From: Tessaracoccus sp. MC1679
GTDB lineage: Bacteria; Actinomycetota; Actinomycetes; Propionibacteriales; Propionibacteriaceae
DNA: 64,000 nucleotides
Reading direction: 5' to 3'
Assembly: GCF_014164775.1 (NCBI RefSeq)
Contig: NZ_JACJGB010000007.1
Span: 62,001-126,000, forward strand
Under the pieces are notes generated by a model. That model was given only the letters and a program-made list of their open reading frames with translations, did no database searches and was not told the DNA's origin. The position numbers and the translations under genes were made by a program. Position 1 is the first letter of the stretch. Each line of letters begins with the position of its first letter. Positions 1-7,735 of the stretch are shown here, piece after piece.

Positions 1-81
1 ACGGTCATCGCGGTCCATTTGTTCGCGATGCGCGCCAACGAGGTGCGCGACGGGCACGTTGCGACCATCACATTCCACTGA
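1..81 (+). CDS. SnoaL-like protein, C-terminal end only
   Basis: The window opens inside a reading frame that ends in TGA at 79-81. Its last 26 residues include IAVHLF, which also occurs near the end of the next gene (IIAVHLFSEDG), so the two are probably tandem paralogues of the SnoaL-like / NTF2-fold polyketide cyclase type. The start lies outside the window. Function cannot be told from this fragment. Confidence 0.6.
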   Translation, partial: TVIAVHLFAMRANEVRDGHVATITFH

Positions 82-123
82 GGCGGCTGGTCCATCGTCA
101 TCCACTCCTGACGGTTACGTTGA

Positions 124-147
124 GGTAACAGGTTACCAATCGTTACC
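124..147. promoter_or_regulatory. Inverted repeat and extra half-site before the SnoaL-like gene
   Basis: GGTAAC (124-129) and GTTACC (132-137) form a perfect inverted repeat with a two-base spacer. A further GTTACC lies at 142-147, ten bases after the previous one. The cluster ends 37 bases before the ATG at 184, a normal place for a repressor site such as a TetR-type operator. No cognate regulator is visible in the window, so this is inference from symmetry. Confidence 0.5.
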
Positions 148-183
148 TTGATCTCACGCACCCCCCGAGACAAGGATCATCCG

Positions 184-585
184 ATGAACAACAATGCTCC
201 AGCCGCCGTCGCCGCCGCCTACTTCGAGGCACTGGGAAGAGGTGACGTGCCCACGGCGATGGGCCTGATGAGCCCGCAGGTGGTGTGGCACCAGCCGGGG
301 GCGAACCAGTTCTCAGGCGACCACACCGGCATCGACGGTGTGGGGTCCCTGCTGGGCGGGATGATGGACGTGAGCGCCGGCAGTTTCCAGCTTGTCGTGA
401 CCGGGCCCGCGATGGCGAACGGCGAACTTGTTGCGGTTCCGGTCCGCTTCAGCGGGACACGCGCCGACACGTCGATGGACATGGCCGGGGTGGACCTCCT
501 GACCATCCGGGACGGACAGATCATCGCTGTGCATCTGTTCTCCGAAGACGGTGCCAACGAGGACGCGTTCTGGGGGCGCCGCTGA
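184..585 (+). CDS. SnoaL-like / NTF2-fold protein
   Basis: A 133-aa protein with the small single-domain size of SnoaL-like proteins. It starts with a helix carrying YFEALGRGD, then the WHQPG strand typical of the family, and ends in a strand with DGQIIAVHLF. I chose ATG 184 because AAGGA lies at 172-176; an upstream in-frame ATG at 148 has no ribosome site and overlaps the operator. It follows a paralogue ending at 81. The family includes isomerases, cyclases and many proteins of unknown role; the substrate cannot be named. Confidence 0.75.
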   Translation: MNNNAPAAVAAAYFEALGRGDVPTAMGLMSPQVVWHQPGANQFSGDHTGIDGVGSLLGGMMDVSAGSFQLVVTGPAMANGELVAVPVRFSGTRADTSMDMAGVDLLTIRDGQIIAVHLFSEDGANEDAFWGRR

Positions 586-667
586 GCTTCACCCCGCTGC
601 GATTGACCGATATCCGCGACCACGCGATCCAAGCACCGGTCGTCGCAGCGGTGGGCGCCGTCCGGGT

Positions 668-830
668 TCAGCCGATCTCGTGCACCGCAACCTGGAACCA
701 GGTCCGGTACTCCACCGGCGTGCGGTCGAGGGCCGCGGGGTCGAACGTGAGCTCGTCTCCGTCGGAGAGGGCGAACTGGTGGGACGACCACCGCTGCAGG
801 CCGTCGCGAATCGAGTCGTCGTCGTTGGCC
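668..830 (-). pseudogene. 3' remnant of an unknown gene, 5' end lost at repeat array
   Basis: Read leftward, this stretch encodes about 54 protein-like residues ending VEYRTWFQVAVHEIG and a TGA at 668-670. Composition looks genuinely coded (SIRDGLQRWSSHQFAL, DELTFDPAALDR). The frame runs straight into the 19-bp tandem array that begins at 831, where the protein turns into repetitive sequence with no start. I read it as the surviving C-terminus of a gene whose front was removed. The family is not recognised. Confidence 0.55.
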
Positions 831-914
831 GACGCCTGCGCTCCGTCCCGACGCCTGCGCTCCGTCCCGACGCCTGCGCTCCGTCCCGACGCCTGCCCTC
901 CGTCCCGACGCCTG
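831..914. repeat. 19-bp tandem repeat array, about 4.4 units
   Basis: Units with consensus GACGCCTGCGCTCCGTCCC begin at 831, 850, 869 and 888. The fourth carries one change, and a partial unit (GACGCCTG) starts at 907. A second array of closely similar 19-mers lies at 20801-21093. The remaining DNA to 1143 has GC-rich short palindromes (for example around 930-945) and the leader of the kinase gene; I see no gene in it. Confidence 0.85.
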
Positions 915-1143
915 TACTACAGTGCTGGCGCCCCGGAGGCGCCTGTGTCGCGTTCAGCCGCCCGCGCTGTAGCTCAGGCGGCCAGAGCTAACGCAGGCGC
1001 CTCCCGCGCAGCGGGCACCGGCCGCGCTCCATCGCGCCCCGGGTCGGACACCCGTCGCGGCCCGGTGTTCCTGCGAGGGGCGCTGGCCCACGGCGGTACC
1101 ATCGAGGCGGAGACCGCACTTCCAGACCACCCAGGGGGCCGAC

Positions 1144-2316
1144 ATGACGGAGCACGCCGGCTTCGTCGTCGCGGACCGCTACGAGCTGACCGACGAGGTG
1201 CCCAAGCGGGGCGGCATGGCCCACGTGTACACGGGCGCGGACCGCCAGCAGGGCGACATGGTCGCGGTGAAGTTCCCCACCGGCGCCATGAGCGTCGACG
1301 GCGCCTTCAGGGCCAGGCTCCATAGGGAGCGGGCCCTCCTCTCGCGCATCGAACATCCCAACGTCGTGCGGGTCCGCGACGCCGGAACCGGCCCCGCGCC
1401 GTGGGCCGGGCCCCACGAGGACCACCCCTACATCGTCATGGACCACGTCCGGGGCGAGACGCTCCAGGAGAAGCTGAAGGTCACCCGACGATTCACCGCG
1501 GAGGCGGTGGTGGACATCACCCTCCAGGTGCTGGCCGGCCTGCAAGCGATGCACGCGGACCCGCAGGTGATCCTCCACCGCGACATCAAACCCAGCAATG
1601 TGATGATCGACGGCGACGGCCGGGTCACCATCATCGACCTCGGCATCGCCAAGTCCTCCTCCGATGCACCGGTCACCCTCACCGGCCTCCAGCCGGGCAG
1701 CCCGCAGTACGCCTCGCCGGAGCAACTCCTGGGCCAGCCGTTGGATGCACGCTCGGACATCTACTCCGTGGGCTGCCTGATGTACAAGATGCTCACCGGG
1801 TCGCTCCCGTTCGGGGCGCTCGAGGCGTCCACCGGGGCGCGCCCCGCCGTCGTCCCACCGAGCCTGCGGGCGGACGATCCCGGCCTGGAGCTCCTCGACG
1901 GCGTGGTGTTGAAGGCGCTGCAGCCCCAGCGCGAGGACCGCTTCGACACCGCCGACGACATGGCGGCGGCGATCTCGACGGCGAGGGCCGCGCAGGAGGA
2001 GATCACGATCGTCGACGGCGGCGCCACCACCCCCGCGGTGCGCGGCGACACCCGGATCGACCCGGCGCGCGTGGAAGCCGTCCGCGCCCCGACCGGCATC
2101 CCGGCGGCCCACCTCGTCGTGGCGGAGCAGTCCAAGCGGGCCCTCCGCTCCAGCGTCCACCGGCCCCAGGCCGCCTACGACGAGGTGGTCAGGGCGGCGG
2201 TGACCGCCACGGTGAAGGAGCGGGTCACGCGCGCGCTCCTCATCGGGGTGGCCATCGGGGTGGGCGCCGCGATCCTGCTGGCGATGATGGGGGTTCTGGC
2301 GGTGCTGGGGAAGTGA
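1144..2316 (+). CDS. Transmembrane Ser/Thr protein kinase
   Basis: A 390-aa PknB-type kinase. The glycine loop (GGMAHVY) is near residues 23-29, the ATP lysine is K43 (VAVKF), the catalytic loop HRDIKPSN has D147, and the metal-binding DLG motif has D165 in place of DFG. PGSPQYASPEQL is the P+1/APE region. A linker and one membrane helix (about 363-387) end the protein, so the kinase faces the cytoplasm with almost nothing outside and no PASTA domains. A GGGGG tract sits before the start. The next gene overlaps by four bases (GTGA), making this the first gene of a four-gene operon, probably the regulatory input to the GTPase. Confidence 0.92.
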   Translation: MTEHAGFVVADRYELTDEVPKRGGMAHVYTGADRQQGDMVAVKFPTGAMSVDGAFRARLHRERALLSRIEHPNVVRVRDAGTGPAPWAGPHEDHPYIVMDHVRGETLQEKLKVTRRFTAEAVVDITLQVLAGLQAMHADPQVILHRDIKPSNVMIDGDGRVTIIDLGIAKSSSDAPVTLTGLQPGSPQYASPEQLLGQPLDARSDIYSVGCLMYKMLTGSLPFGALEASTGARPAVVPPSLRADDPGLELLDGVVLKALQPQREDRFDTADDMAAAISTARAAQEEITIVDGGATTPAVRGDTRIDPARVEAVRAPTGIPAAHLVVAEQSKRALRSSVHRPQAAYDEVVRAAVTATVKERVTRALLIGVAIGVGAAILLAMMGVLAVLGK

Positions 2317-2561
2317 TAGAGCGGCTGACCGCATTCGTCATGGGACTGGTCACCCCCTTCGAGCTCACCCGCGATGAGCTCGGCGCGCTCACCGGGCGGA
2401 CGGGTCGGCGCTCGGATCCGGTGACGGTGCGCCTGTCGACCTACCTCGACGACGTGGACCGGCAGCTGCAGCGGATCTCCACGATGGTGACCGTCGTCAG
2501 CGCGGTCGCCACCTTCCTGGTCCTGCTGCTCGTCTTCTGGCTGTGGGGGTCGGTGAGCTGA
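2313..2561 (+). CDS. Small single-span membrane protein of the kinase/GTPase operon
   Basis: An 82-aa protein starting at GTG 2313 inside the kinase stop region (GTGATAG) and ending with TGA at 2559-2561, whose last base begins the next ATG. Residues 1-55 are charged with a short amphipathic start (IERLTAFVMGLV); residues 58-80 form one hydrophobic helix (VVSAVATFLVLLLVFWLW). No family is recognised. Its overlaps with both neighbours imply coupled translation, so it is probably a membrane subunit or scaffold for the same complex. Confidence 0.75.
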   Translation: MIERLTAFVMGLVTPFELTRDELGALTGRTGRRSDPVTVRLSTYLDDVDRQLQRISTMVTVVSAVATFLVLLLVFWLWGSVS

Positions 2562-4228
2562 TGGGGCGCGCATGTCTGCTGTGCAGCGCCGAGGAGGGCG
2601 ACTGGCTGGTGCTGGAGGTCAGCAGCAGGCCCGACGGCGGCTCGTACCGGCTGCGCCACCGCGACATCGTGCTCGGCACGATGCTCCCCCGCGACGCTGT
2701 CACCGACCGGTGGGAGATCTGCCGCTACGGCCACATGCGCCGGGTCACGGCGGCCCAGGCGCCGCCCCCCAACATCGTCATGCGCCTCATCAAGGCCATC
2801 ATCGGGACCACCACCCGCGACCAGCCCCGCCCCGACGCCACCGATGACCCCACCGTCGTGCAGATCCTGGGATCCACCGGCGGGGGCAAGTCTCAGCTCG
2901 CGCGCGGGCTGTGGCAGGAGGTGCTGCCGCCGTCGCACCTGGGGGCACCCGAGATCGCGCCCGGGCAGGAGCGTCAGGTGCGGCGCGTGCTGACCCCGGA
3001 GATGGGGCAGCGGTTCACCACCGGGAGCATCGAACCGACGGCCGACTACCGCGAGACCGCACGGCAACGGCTCACCGCCTACCTGGGCGCGGTGAGCGAC
3101 GATGTCGCGGCCCCGGACAAGCTGGAGCACGTCCTGCGGCAGGCGCTGCTGCTGGAGAATCCGGATCCCGCCAGCATCGAGTACCGGGCCCGCATCTGGG
3201 GCAGCACGAGGGCCCCGTACCTGTTCCGCAGCACGCATGGCGGGCGGCAGGTCACCACCGCTCTGGTGGATCTCCCCGGCGAGATCATCGACAGGTTGAC
3301 CGACCTCGGCGACGGCGGGGTGAAGCTGGGCCGCAGCGAGCGAGCTCAGCTCAACTACTCGCATCACTTCCTCGGCGTCCTCGACTCGCTGTCGCTCTCG
3401 TCGGTGTATCACCAGCTGAGCGAAGCCGAGCGGTTGGCGTCCTCGCGGGTCCGGGGCAGCCAGCCCGGGCACGTGTTCATGTCCACCCGCCAGCAGGCCC
3501 ACGAGTTGCTGCACTCGGTGCTGTTGATGAGCGACGGCGAGCTCACGGCCATGGGCCACGCGAAGCTGTCCATCGCGGTGTCCAAGTCCGACGCGATCCA
3601 CAGTGCTCTCGCCCGGCAGCCCGTAGCCCCCGGTGAACCGGACGCGCTGAGGCGCTGGGCGTGGGCCTTCCGTCGGCCCGAGTCGGCCAGGGAGTTCAAG
3701 GGCGCTGCCGCGGATGCGGTTCTGGCGGCGGTGAACCACTACGACCCGGAGTTCATGACGGCCTCCGCGCGCCAACTGCTGGGTGGAGTGCTCAAGGACA
3801 GCGACCGCTATGAGCGCGCCAGGGTGGCCAACGAGGTTGCGCTGGCCGTCCTGGGCCACTTCGGGGATCCGTCGAACTTCTGGGGGCTGGTGGCCACGGA
3901 CGCCTTCGCGCCGCTGCGCGTCGGCGGGCTGGAGGTCGCCGTCGAGACCTCCGAGCGGTACTGGTTCGCCGGCGCCGACGGGTCCGTCCTCCAGGCCCGC
4001 GACGTCGTCACCGCCGTCCTCGCCTCCGCCCTGCTCGGCGCCGACTTCGGCAGGAACCTGGTCTCGACGCTCAACGGCACCGCGGCGATCCGCTTCGTCC
4101 TGACCTGCACGCGCGAGTTCGTCACGCCGGACGGCCGGGTCCGCCAGGTCGGCGACCCTGATGCGATGATCCCGTCCAACGCCGGGCTGCTGCATCTGAT
4201 GACGGTGCTGTTCCAGGAGCCCGGATGA
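2561..4228 (+). CDS. Zinc-finger P-loop GTPase, double-GTPase-like conflict-system family
   Basis: A 555-aa protein. C5-x2-C8 and C54-x3-H58 look like a small zinc-binding module at the N-terminus. A Walker A motif GSTGGGKS spans about 105-111, a DxxG-type motif (VDLPGE) starts at D237, and SKSDAI around residues 345-350 resembles an NKxD guanine-specificity motif. This layout fits the double-GTPase (DO-GTPase) group found in NTP-dependent conflict systems next to GTPase-associated proteins. The ATG at 2561 overlaps the previous stop (TGATG); the next gene overlaps by four bases (ATGA). The role in signalling or defence is inferred from family and context. Confidence 0.75.
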   Translation: MGRACLLCSAEEGDWLVLEVSSRPDGGSYRLRHRDIVLGTMLPRDAVTDRWEICRYGHMRRVTAAQAPPPNIVMRLIKAIIGTTTRDQPRPDATDDPTVVQILGSTGGGKSQLARGLWQEVLPPSHLGAPEIAPGQERQVRRVLTPEMGQRFTTGSIEPTADYRETARQRLTAYLGAVSDDVAAPDKLEHVLRQALLLENPDPASIEYRARIWGSTRAPYLFRSTHGGRQVTTALVDLPGEIIDRLTDLGDGGVKLGRSERAQLNYSHHFLGVLDSLSLSSVYHQLSEAERLASSRVRGSQPGHVFMSTRQQAHELLHSVLLMSDGELTAMGHAKLSIAVSKSDAIHSALARQPVAPGEPDALRRWAWAFRRPESAREFKGAAADAVLAAVNHYDPEFMTASARQLLGGVLKDSDRYERARVANEVALAVLGHFGDPSNFWGLVATDAFAPLRVGGLEVAVETSERYWFAGADGSVLQARDVVTAVLASALLGADFGRNLVSTLNGTAAIRFVLTCTREFVTPDGRVRQVGDPDAMIPSNAGLLHLMTVLFQEPG

Positions 4229-5985
4229 CGACCCAGGCCTGGCTCGTCTCCACCCGCTCGGACCGCGGAGGCGGCTTCCGCCCGGACCCGGAGCGCAGCT
4301 CCCCGTCCCTCCCGCCCCAGGTCGCGGCCGAGTTCGCGGCGCTCGAACCGCTGTACCCGCAGCTCGCCGTCGCCGGCTCCCCTGACGCGCCGGGGATCGC
4401 GGTGACCACCTACCGCTACTCGCCGCGGGTGGGCTCATGGGTCGTCGTCGTCCAGGGGTCGGGGGGTCACTACGGTCCCGCCGGAACCGTCCAGCTCGCC
4501 GCCCTGTCCGACGGCGGCACCCTGATGGACTGCCTGCCCGGATCGCTGCCGGTGGTGCGGCGCGACGGTTGGCTCCTGCCCGGCCCGACGGTCCGCCCGC
4601 GCACCACCCTGAAGGCGCCGGGCCAGGAGGTGGAACGGGCCCTGGCAGGCATGCTGGCGCTGGACCCGTCGCGCCGGGTGCTTCTGCTGCCGGGGAGCCA
4701 GGGGCAGGTGGATCAGCTGCTGGGGTGGCTGTGCCGGATCCTGCCCGAGGGCGTGGCGCAGGGATACACCTGGTCCACCTCGCTGGCCGCCTCGCGCATC
4801 GAGGCCGGCGAGACCGTGATCTCGGGCGAGTGGCCGGAGGCCCTGCGGGAGCGGCACCGCGACATTTTCCGCGGCTTCTCGGCGCGCGCACCTCACGACG
4901 ACGGGGCCCGGCCGGACGTGGAGCCACTCCCCACAGGGTTGGCCTGGGCGCTCGGCGAGGCGGCGGAGCGGCGGTATCCCGGCCGGAGGTCGCGGGCGGG
5001 GAGCTGGGCCGAGTGGCTGGAGGAGCTCGAAGGGCAGCGGCCACTGTCGTTGAGTGAGGCGCTGCAGCTGCTCCATGGGCCCATCGTCGGACCTCAGGCA
5101 CGACGGTGGGCCGACGGAGACCTGTCCAGGCGGCTGCTGTCGGGTGACGTGGATCAGCTCGAGCGGCTGCTGAGCCACCCGTCGACGGTGGTGTCGCGGG
5201 GGGCGGTCGACTCACTGGAGCTGCCCGGAGTCTGGGGCCAGCTGGTGCGGATCGAGCGGAGGCGGGCCAGGAAGGGTCAGGCCCCGATGCTGCCGCCTGG
5301 CTTGCTGGAGACCGACGCGCTGCTGTTGCTCGCCGAGGATGTCACCACAGGCTGGGACGTGGCGGGGCTCCGGGAGGCGCGGCCATGGCTGGACGGCCTC
5401 GGGCTCACGGCCGAGTCCGCGCCCGGCCTGGTGGTGCTGACCGCGGCCGAGCAGGCGAAGGCGCTGCAACGCGACACCCGACGCATCCGCAGGCTTCTCA
5501 GCAACCGGCATGCCGGGCAGTTGGGGGTGGAGTACCTCGCGGAGATGGTCGAGCACGATCCTGACCTACTGGCGCCGATGGCCGTCGAGATGGCGCGCCC
5601 GGGTTCTGGTGCCGAGGATGATCTAGCCTCCCTGCTGGCGAGGTTCCCGCAGGTCGTCGTGGGCAGCCGGGCGGCCCCGGCGTTTCTGCGGGACTGCTCC
5701 CGGCACCTGACTCCTGCCATGAAGCCGGAGGACGCTCGGGGAATGCGGTGGGGGATCGCCGAGGCGATGGCGACGGCCAACGCCGGGCACCGAACGGGAC
5801 GGGCCGTCGTCGACGACGCCACCGACGCAGCCATCCTCCGCTTCTCTGTGGGTGACCCGCGCGGTGGTGACGACGCGGAGGCGGCCGACCGCCTCGGCCG
5901 GGGGCTCGTGTGGCTCGTGCTGGGCGTGGTCGCGATCATGGCCGTGGCGCTGATCGTGGCCCTGATCCTGACGCTGGCGCTGTAG
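4225..5985 (+). CDS. GTPase-associated protein (GAP1-like), C-terminally membrane anchored
   Basis: A 586-aa protein beginning TTQAWLVSTRSDRGG, with an N-terminal beta-rich part (VTTYRYSPRVGSWVVVVQ), a long helical middle, and one transmembrane helix at about 560-583. Proteins of this shape directly after double-GTPases are known as GTPase-associated protein 1 (GAP1). I assign it mainly on position and the N-terminal pattern. The four-base overlap with the GTPase gene implies a stoichiometric partner. Its membrane anchor matches those of the kinase and the 82-aa protein, so the whole complex probably sits at the inner face of the membrane. Confidence 0.6.
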   Translation: MTTQAWLVSTRSDRGGGFRPDPERSSPSLPPQVAAEFAALEPLYPQLAVAGSPDAPGIAVTTYRYSPRVGSWVVVVQGSGGHYGPAGTVQLAALSDGGTLMDCLPGSLPVVRRDGWLLPGPTVRPRTTLKAPGQEVERALAGMLALDPSRRVLLLPGSQGQVDQLLGWLCRILPEGVAQGYTWSTSLAASRIEAGETVISGEWPEALRERHRDIFRGFSARAPHDDGARPDVEPLPTGLAWALGEAAERRYPGRRSRAGSWAEWLEELEGQRPLSLSEALQLLHGPIVGPQARRWADGDLSRRLLSGDVDQLERLLSHPSTVVSRGAVDSLELPGVWGQLVRIERRRARKGQAPMLPPGLLETDALLLLAEDVTTGWDVAGLREARPWLDGLGLTAESAPGLVVLTAAEQAKALQRDTRRIRRLLSNRHAGQLGVEYLAEMVEHDPDLLAPMAVEMARPGSGAEDDLASLLARFPQVVVGSRAAPAFLRDCSRHLTPAMKPEDARGMRWGIAEAMATANAGHRTGRAVVDDATDAAILRFSVGDPRGGDDAEAADRLGRGLVWLVLGVVAIMAVALIVALILTLAL

Positions 5986-6025
5986 GCCCTTGCCCTGGAG
6001 GCGAAGCGACGACCCATCCTCTCCA

Positions 6026-6044
6026 CTGCCCCACGCTGGGGCAG
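6026..6044. terminator. Stem-loop between convergent operons
   Basis: CTGCCCCA and TGGGGCAG form a perfect 8-bp stem with a three-base loop. It lies between the end of the GTPase operon (5985) and the end of the convergent VapC gene (6058), so it can serve both directions. No clear T-run follows, as is usual in high-GC actinomycetes. Confidence 0.6.
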
Positions 6045-6057
6045 CGTGATGGTGAGG

Positions 6058-6447
6058 TCACCCGGCTGCGGCGATGTCCGTCTGCGCGAAGTCCTCGCCC
6101 TTGAACAACAGCGGCCACCCCGACACCTTCGCCGCCGCATACGCGTAGCAGTCACCGAGGTTCAGCCCGGCGGGGTGACGCCCCTTGCCGAACCGGCGCC
6201 AGGCCTCGGCGGCGACGATGGCCTGCTCCTCGTCGAACGGCAGGACCGCGCATTCGAGATCCGCGAGCAGTGCCTGCAGGTCATCCGCCGCCTCCGGCCC
6301 GCCCTTCGCCTCCGCGACGATGGCCGCTTCGACGAGGGACGCCGCGGACACCGCCAGGTCTCTGGCGTCGGCCATCAGCGCGAGGACCTGCTCCGCGTCC
6401 GGCTCACCGAGGATGATCGCCATCAGGGCAGAGGTGTCGACGATCAT
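6058..6447 (-). CDS. vapC: VapC-type PIN-domain toxin
   Basis: A 129-aa PIN ribonuclease. The acidic active-site residues are visible as D4 (MIVDTSAL), E40 (SLVEAAIV), D99 (LNLGDCYAYA) and D119 (GEDF). VapC toxins cut tRNA or rRNA and are held inactive by a VapB antitoxin. Its ATG overlaps the stop of the upstream antitoxin gene (ATGA at 6444-6447), the standard antitoxin-first order. Length is normal, so it is probably intact. Confidence 0.9.
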   Translation of the reverse strand: MIVDTSALMAIILGEPDAEQVLALMADARDLAVSAASLVEAAIVAEAKGGPEAADDLQALLADLECAVLPFDEEQAIVAAEAWRRFGKGRHPAGLNLGDCYAYAAAKVSGWPLLFKGEDFAQTDIAAAG

Positions 6448-6698
6448 TGCGGCAGGCCATTCTCGTCGTAGCCGAGGATCTCCTCGACTGGACGGGAATC
6501 GAGTAGTCGGCGAGCGCGCGCCCGCTGGATGTAGCGGCCGAGGTGGGGTCGGCGCCCGTGCCGCCGCCGCTCCCGCTCCAAGCGTTCGAGCCGTTCCTCC
6601 ATCGCCACGCGCACGGCGACGGTGATGCTCTCACCCGTCTCCGCCGCCAGCCGCCTGGCGAGGTCGTCTGTGAGCGGATCCTTGATGTTCAGCGCCAT
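6444..6698 (-). CDS. vapB: VapB-type antitoxin
   Basis: An 84-aa protein starting MALNIKDPLTDDLARRLA, typical of the ribbon-helix-helix VapB group (DUF2191/Rv0623-like). ESITVAVRVAMEERLERL is the helix pair that follows the DNA-binding strand. A C-terminal tail (RPVEEILGYDENGLP) is the expected toxin-wrapping part. ATG 6698 is chosen because GGAAG precedes it; the longer frame upstream has an un-VapB-like, arginine-rich start. It should repress its own promoter. Confidence 0.85.
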   Translation of the reverse strand: MALNIKDPLTDDLARRLAAETGESITVAVRVAMEERLERLERERRRHGRRPHLGRYIQRARARRLLDSRPVEEILGYDENGLPQ

Positions 6699-6745
6699 GC
6701 TTCCATCATAGAAGGAAGAAATCGACCACGTCAGGAAGACGTGGG

Positions 6746-7726
6746 CTAGATCACCACCCGGACCGCCGGATAGTGGCACGCCACCAGGTGGCCGGGCTCG
6801 ACCTCGGCCTGGACCGGCGCCTCGGCGGCGCACCGCTCGGTTGCGATCGGACACCGGGTCCGGAACACGCAGCCCGACGGCGGGTTCTGCGGGCTGGGCA
6901 GGTCGCCTGTGAGCAGGATCCGGTCCCGACCTCGCCGCGGCTCCGGAACCGGAACGGCGGAGAGAAGCGCCTGCGTGTACGGGTGCATCGGCCGCTCGTA
7001 GAGGGTGTCGCGATCCGCCACCTCCATCATCTTCCCCAGGTACATCACCAGCACCCGGTCGGAGATGTGGCGCACCACGGACAGGTCGTGGGCGATGAAG
7101 AGGTAGGCCAGGTTCCGCTCCGCCTGCAGGTCCTCCAACAGGTTGATCACCTGCGCCTGGATGGACACGTCAAGCGCCGAGACCGGCTCGTCGCACACGA
7201 TCAGCTTGGGCTTGAGCGCGATCGCCCGGGCCACGCCGATGCGCTGGCGCTGGCCCCCGGAGAACTCGTGCGGGTAGCGGTTGTAGTGCTCGGGGTTCAG
7301 CCCCACGCGCTCCATCAGCTGTTGGACCGTGCGCTTCACCCCGCCGGGCGGCTTGATGCCCTGGATCTGGAACGGCGCCGCGACAATCGCGCCGATCGGG
7401 TGCCGAGGGTTGAGCGAGCCGTACGGGTCCTGGAAGACCATCTGCACCTCGCGACGCAGCCGACGCAGTTCCTCGCCCTTGACCCTGGTGACGTCGCGGC
7501 CCTCGAATTCGATGGTCCCCGCCGTCGGCTCGAGCAGCCGGAGGATGGTGCGCCCCGCCGTCGACTTGCCGCAGCCGGACTCCCCCACCACGCCGAGCGT
7601 CTCGCCGGAGTCCAGCGTGAGGCTGAGCCCGTCGACTGCCTTGACGGGGGCGCCGGGCGTGCGGATGAGCTTCTGGGTGTGGGTGGGGAAGTGCTTCTTC
7701 AGATCGGTGACGTTCAACAGGCTCAT
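6746..7726 (-). CDS. Peptide ABC importer ATPase (OppF/DppF type)
   Basis: A 326-aa ATPase of the oligopeptide/dipeptide/nickel class. It shows Walker A GESGCGKST (about residue 48), the signature FSGGQRQRIGVARAI, Walker B LIVCDEPVSALD, and the C-terminal oligo_HPY region with CVFRTRCPIATERC, whose cysteines are typical of OppF/DppF. It is the last gene of the leftward importer operon, nine bases after the D-type ATPase, with which it should pair. Confidence 0.93.
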   Translation of the reverse strand: MSLLNVTDLKKHFPTHTQKLIRTPGAPVKAVDGLSLTLDSGETLGVVGESGCGKSTAGRTILRLLEPTAGTIEFEGRDVTRVKGEELRRLRREVQMVFQDPYGSLNPRHPIGAIVAAPFQIQGIKPPGGVKRTVQQLMERVGLNPEHYNRYPHEFSGGQRQRIGVARAIALKPKLIVCDEPVSALDVSIQAQVINLLEDLQAERNLAYLFIAHDLSVVRHISDRVLVMYLGKMMEVADRDTLYERPMHPYTQALLSAVPVPEPRRGRDRILLTGDLPSPQNPPSGCVFRTRCPIATERCAAEAPVQAEVEPGHLVACHYPAVRVVI

Positions 7727-7735
7727 CGGACTCTC

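Noticed and set aside
968-990. tRNA-like D-arm (TAGCTCAGGCGGCCAGAGC)
   Set aside because: The next bases cannot form an anticodon stem, there is no T-arm with GGTTCGA, and no acceptor stem. Chance similarity.
2441-5215. 924-aa open frame on the minus strand
   Set aside because: Antisense of the GTPase and GAP1-like genes; composition is arginine/proline-rich with no domains. A high-GC shadow.
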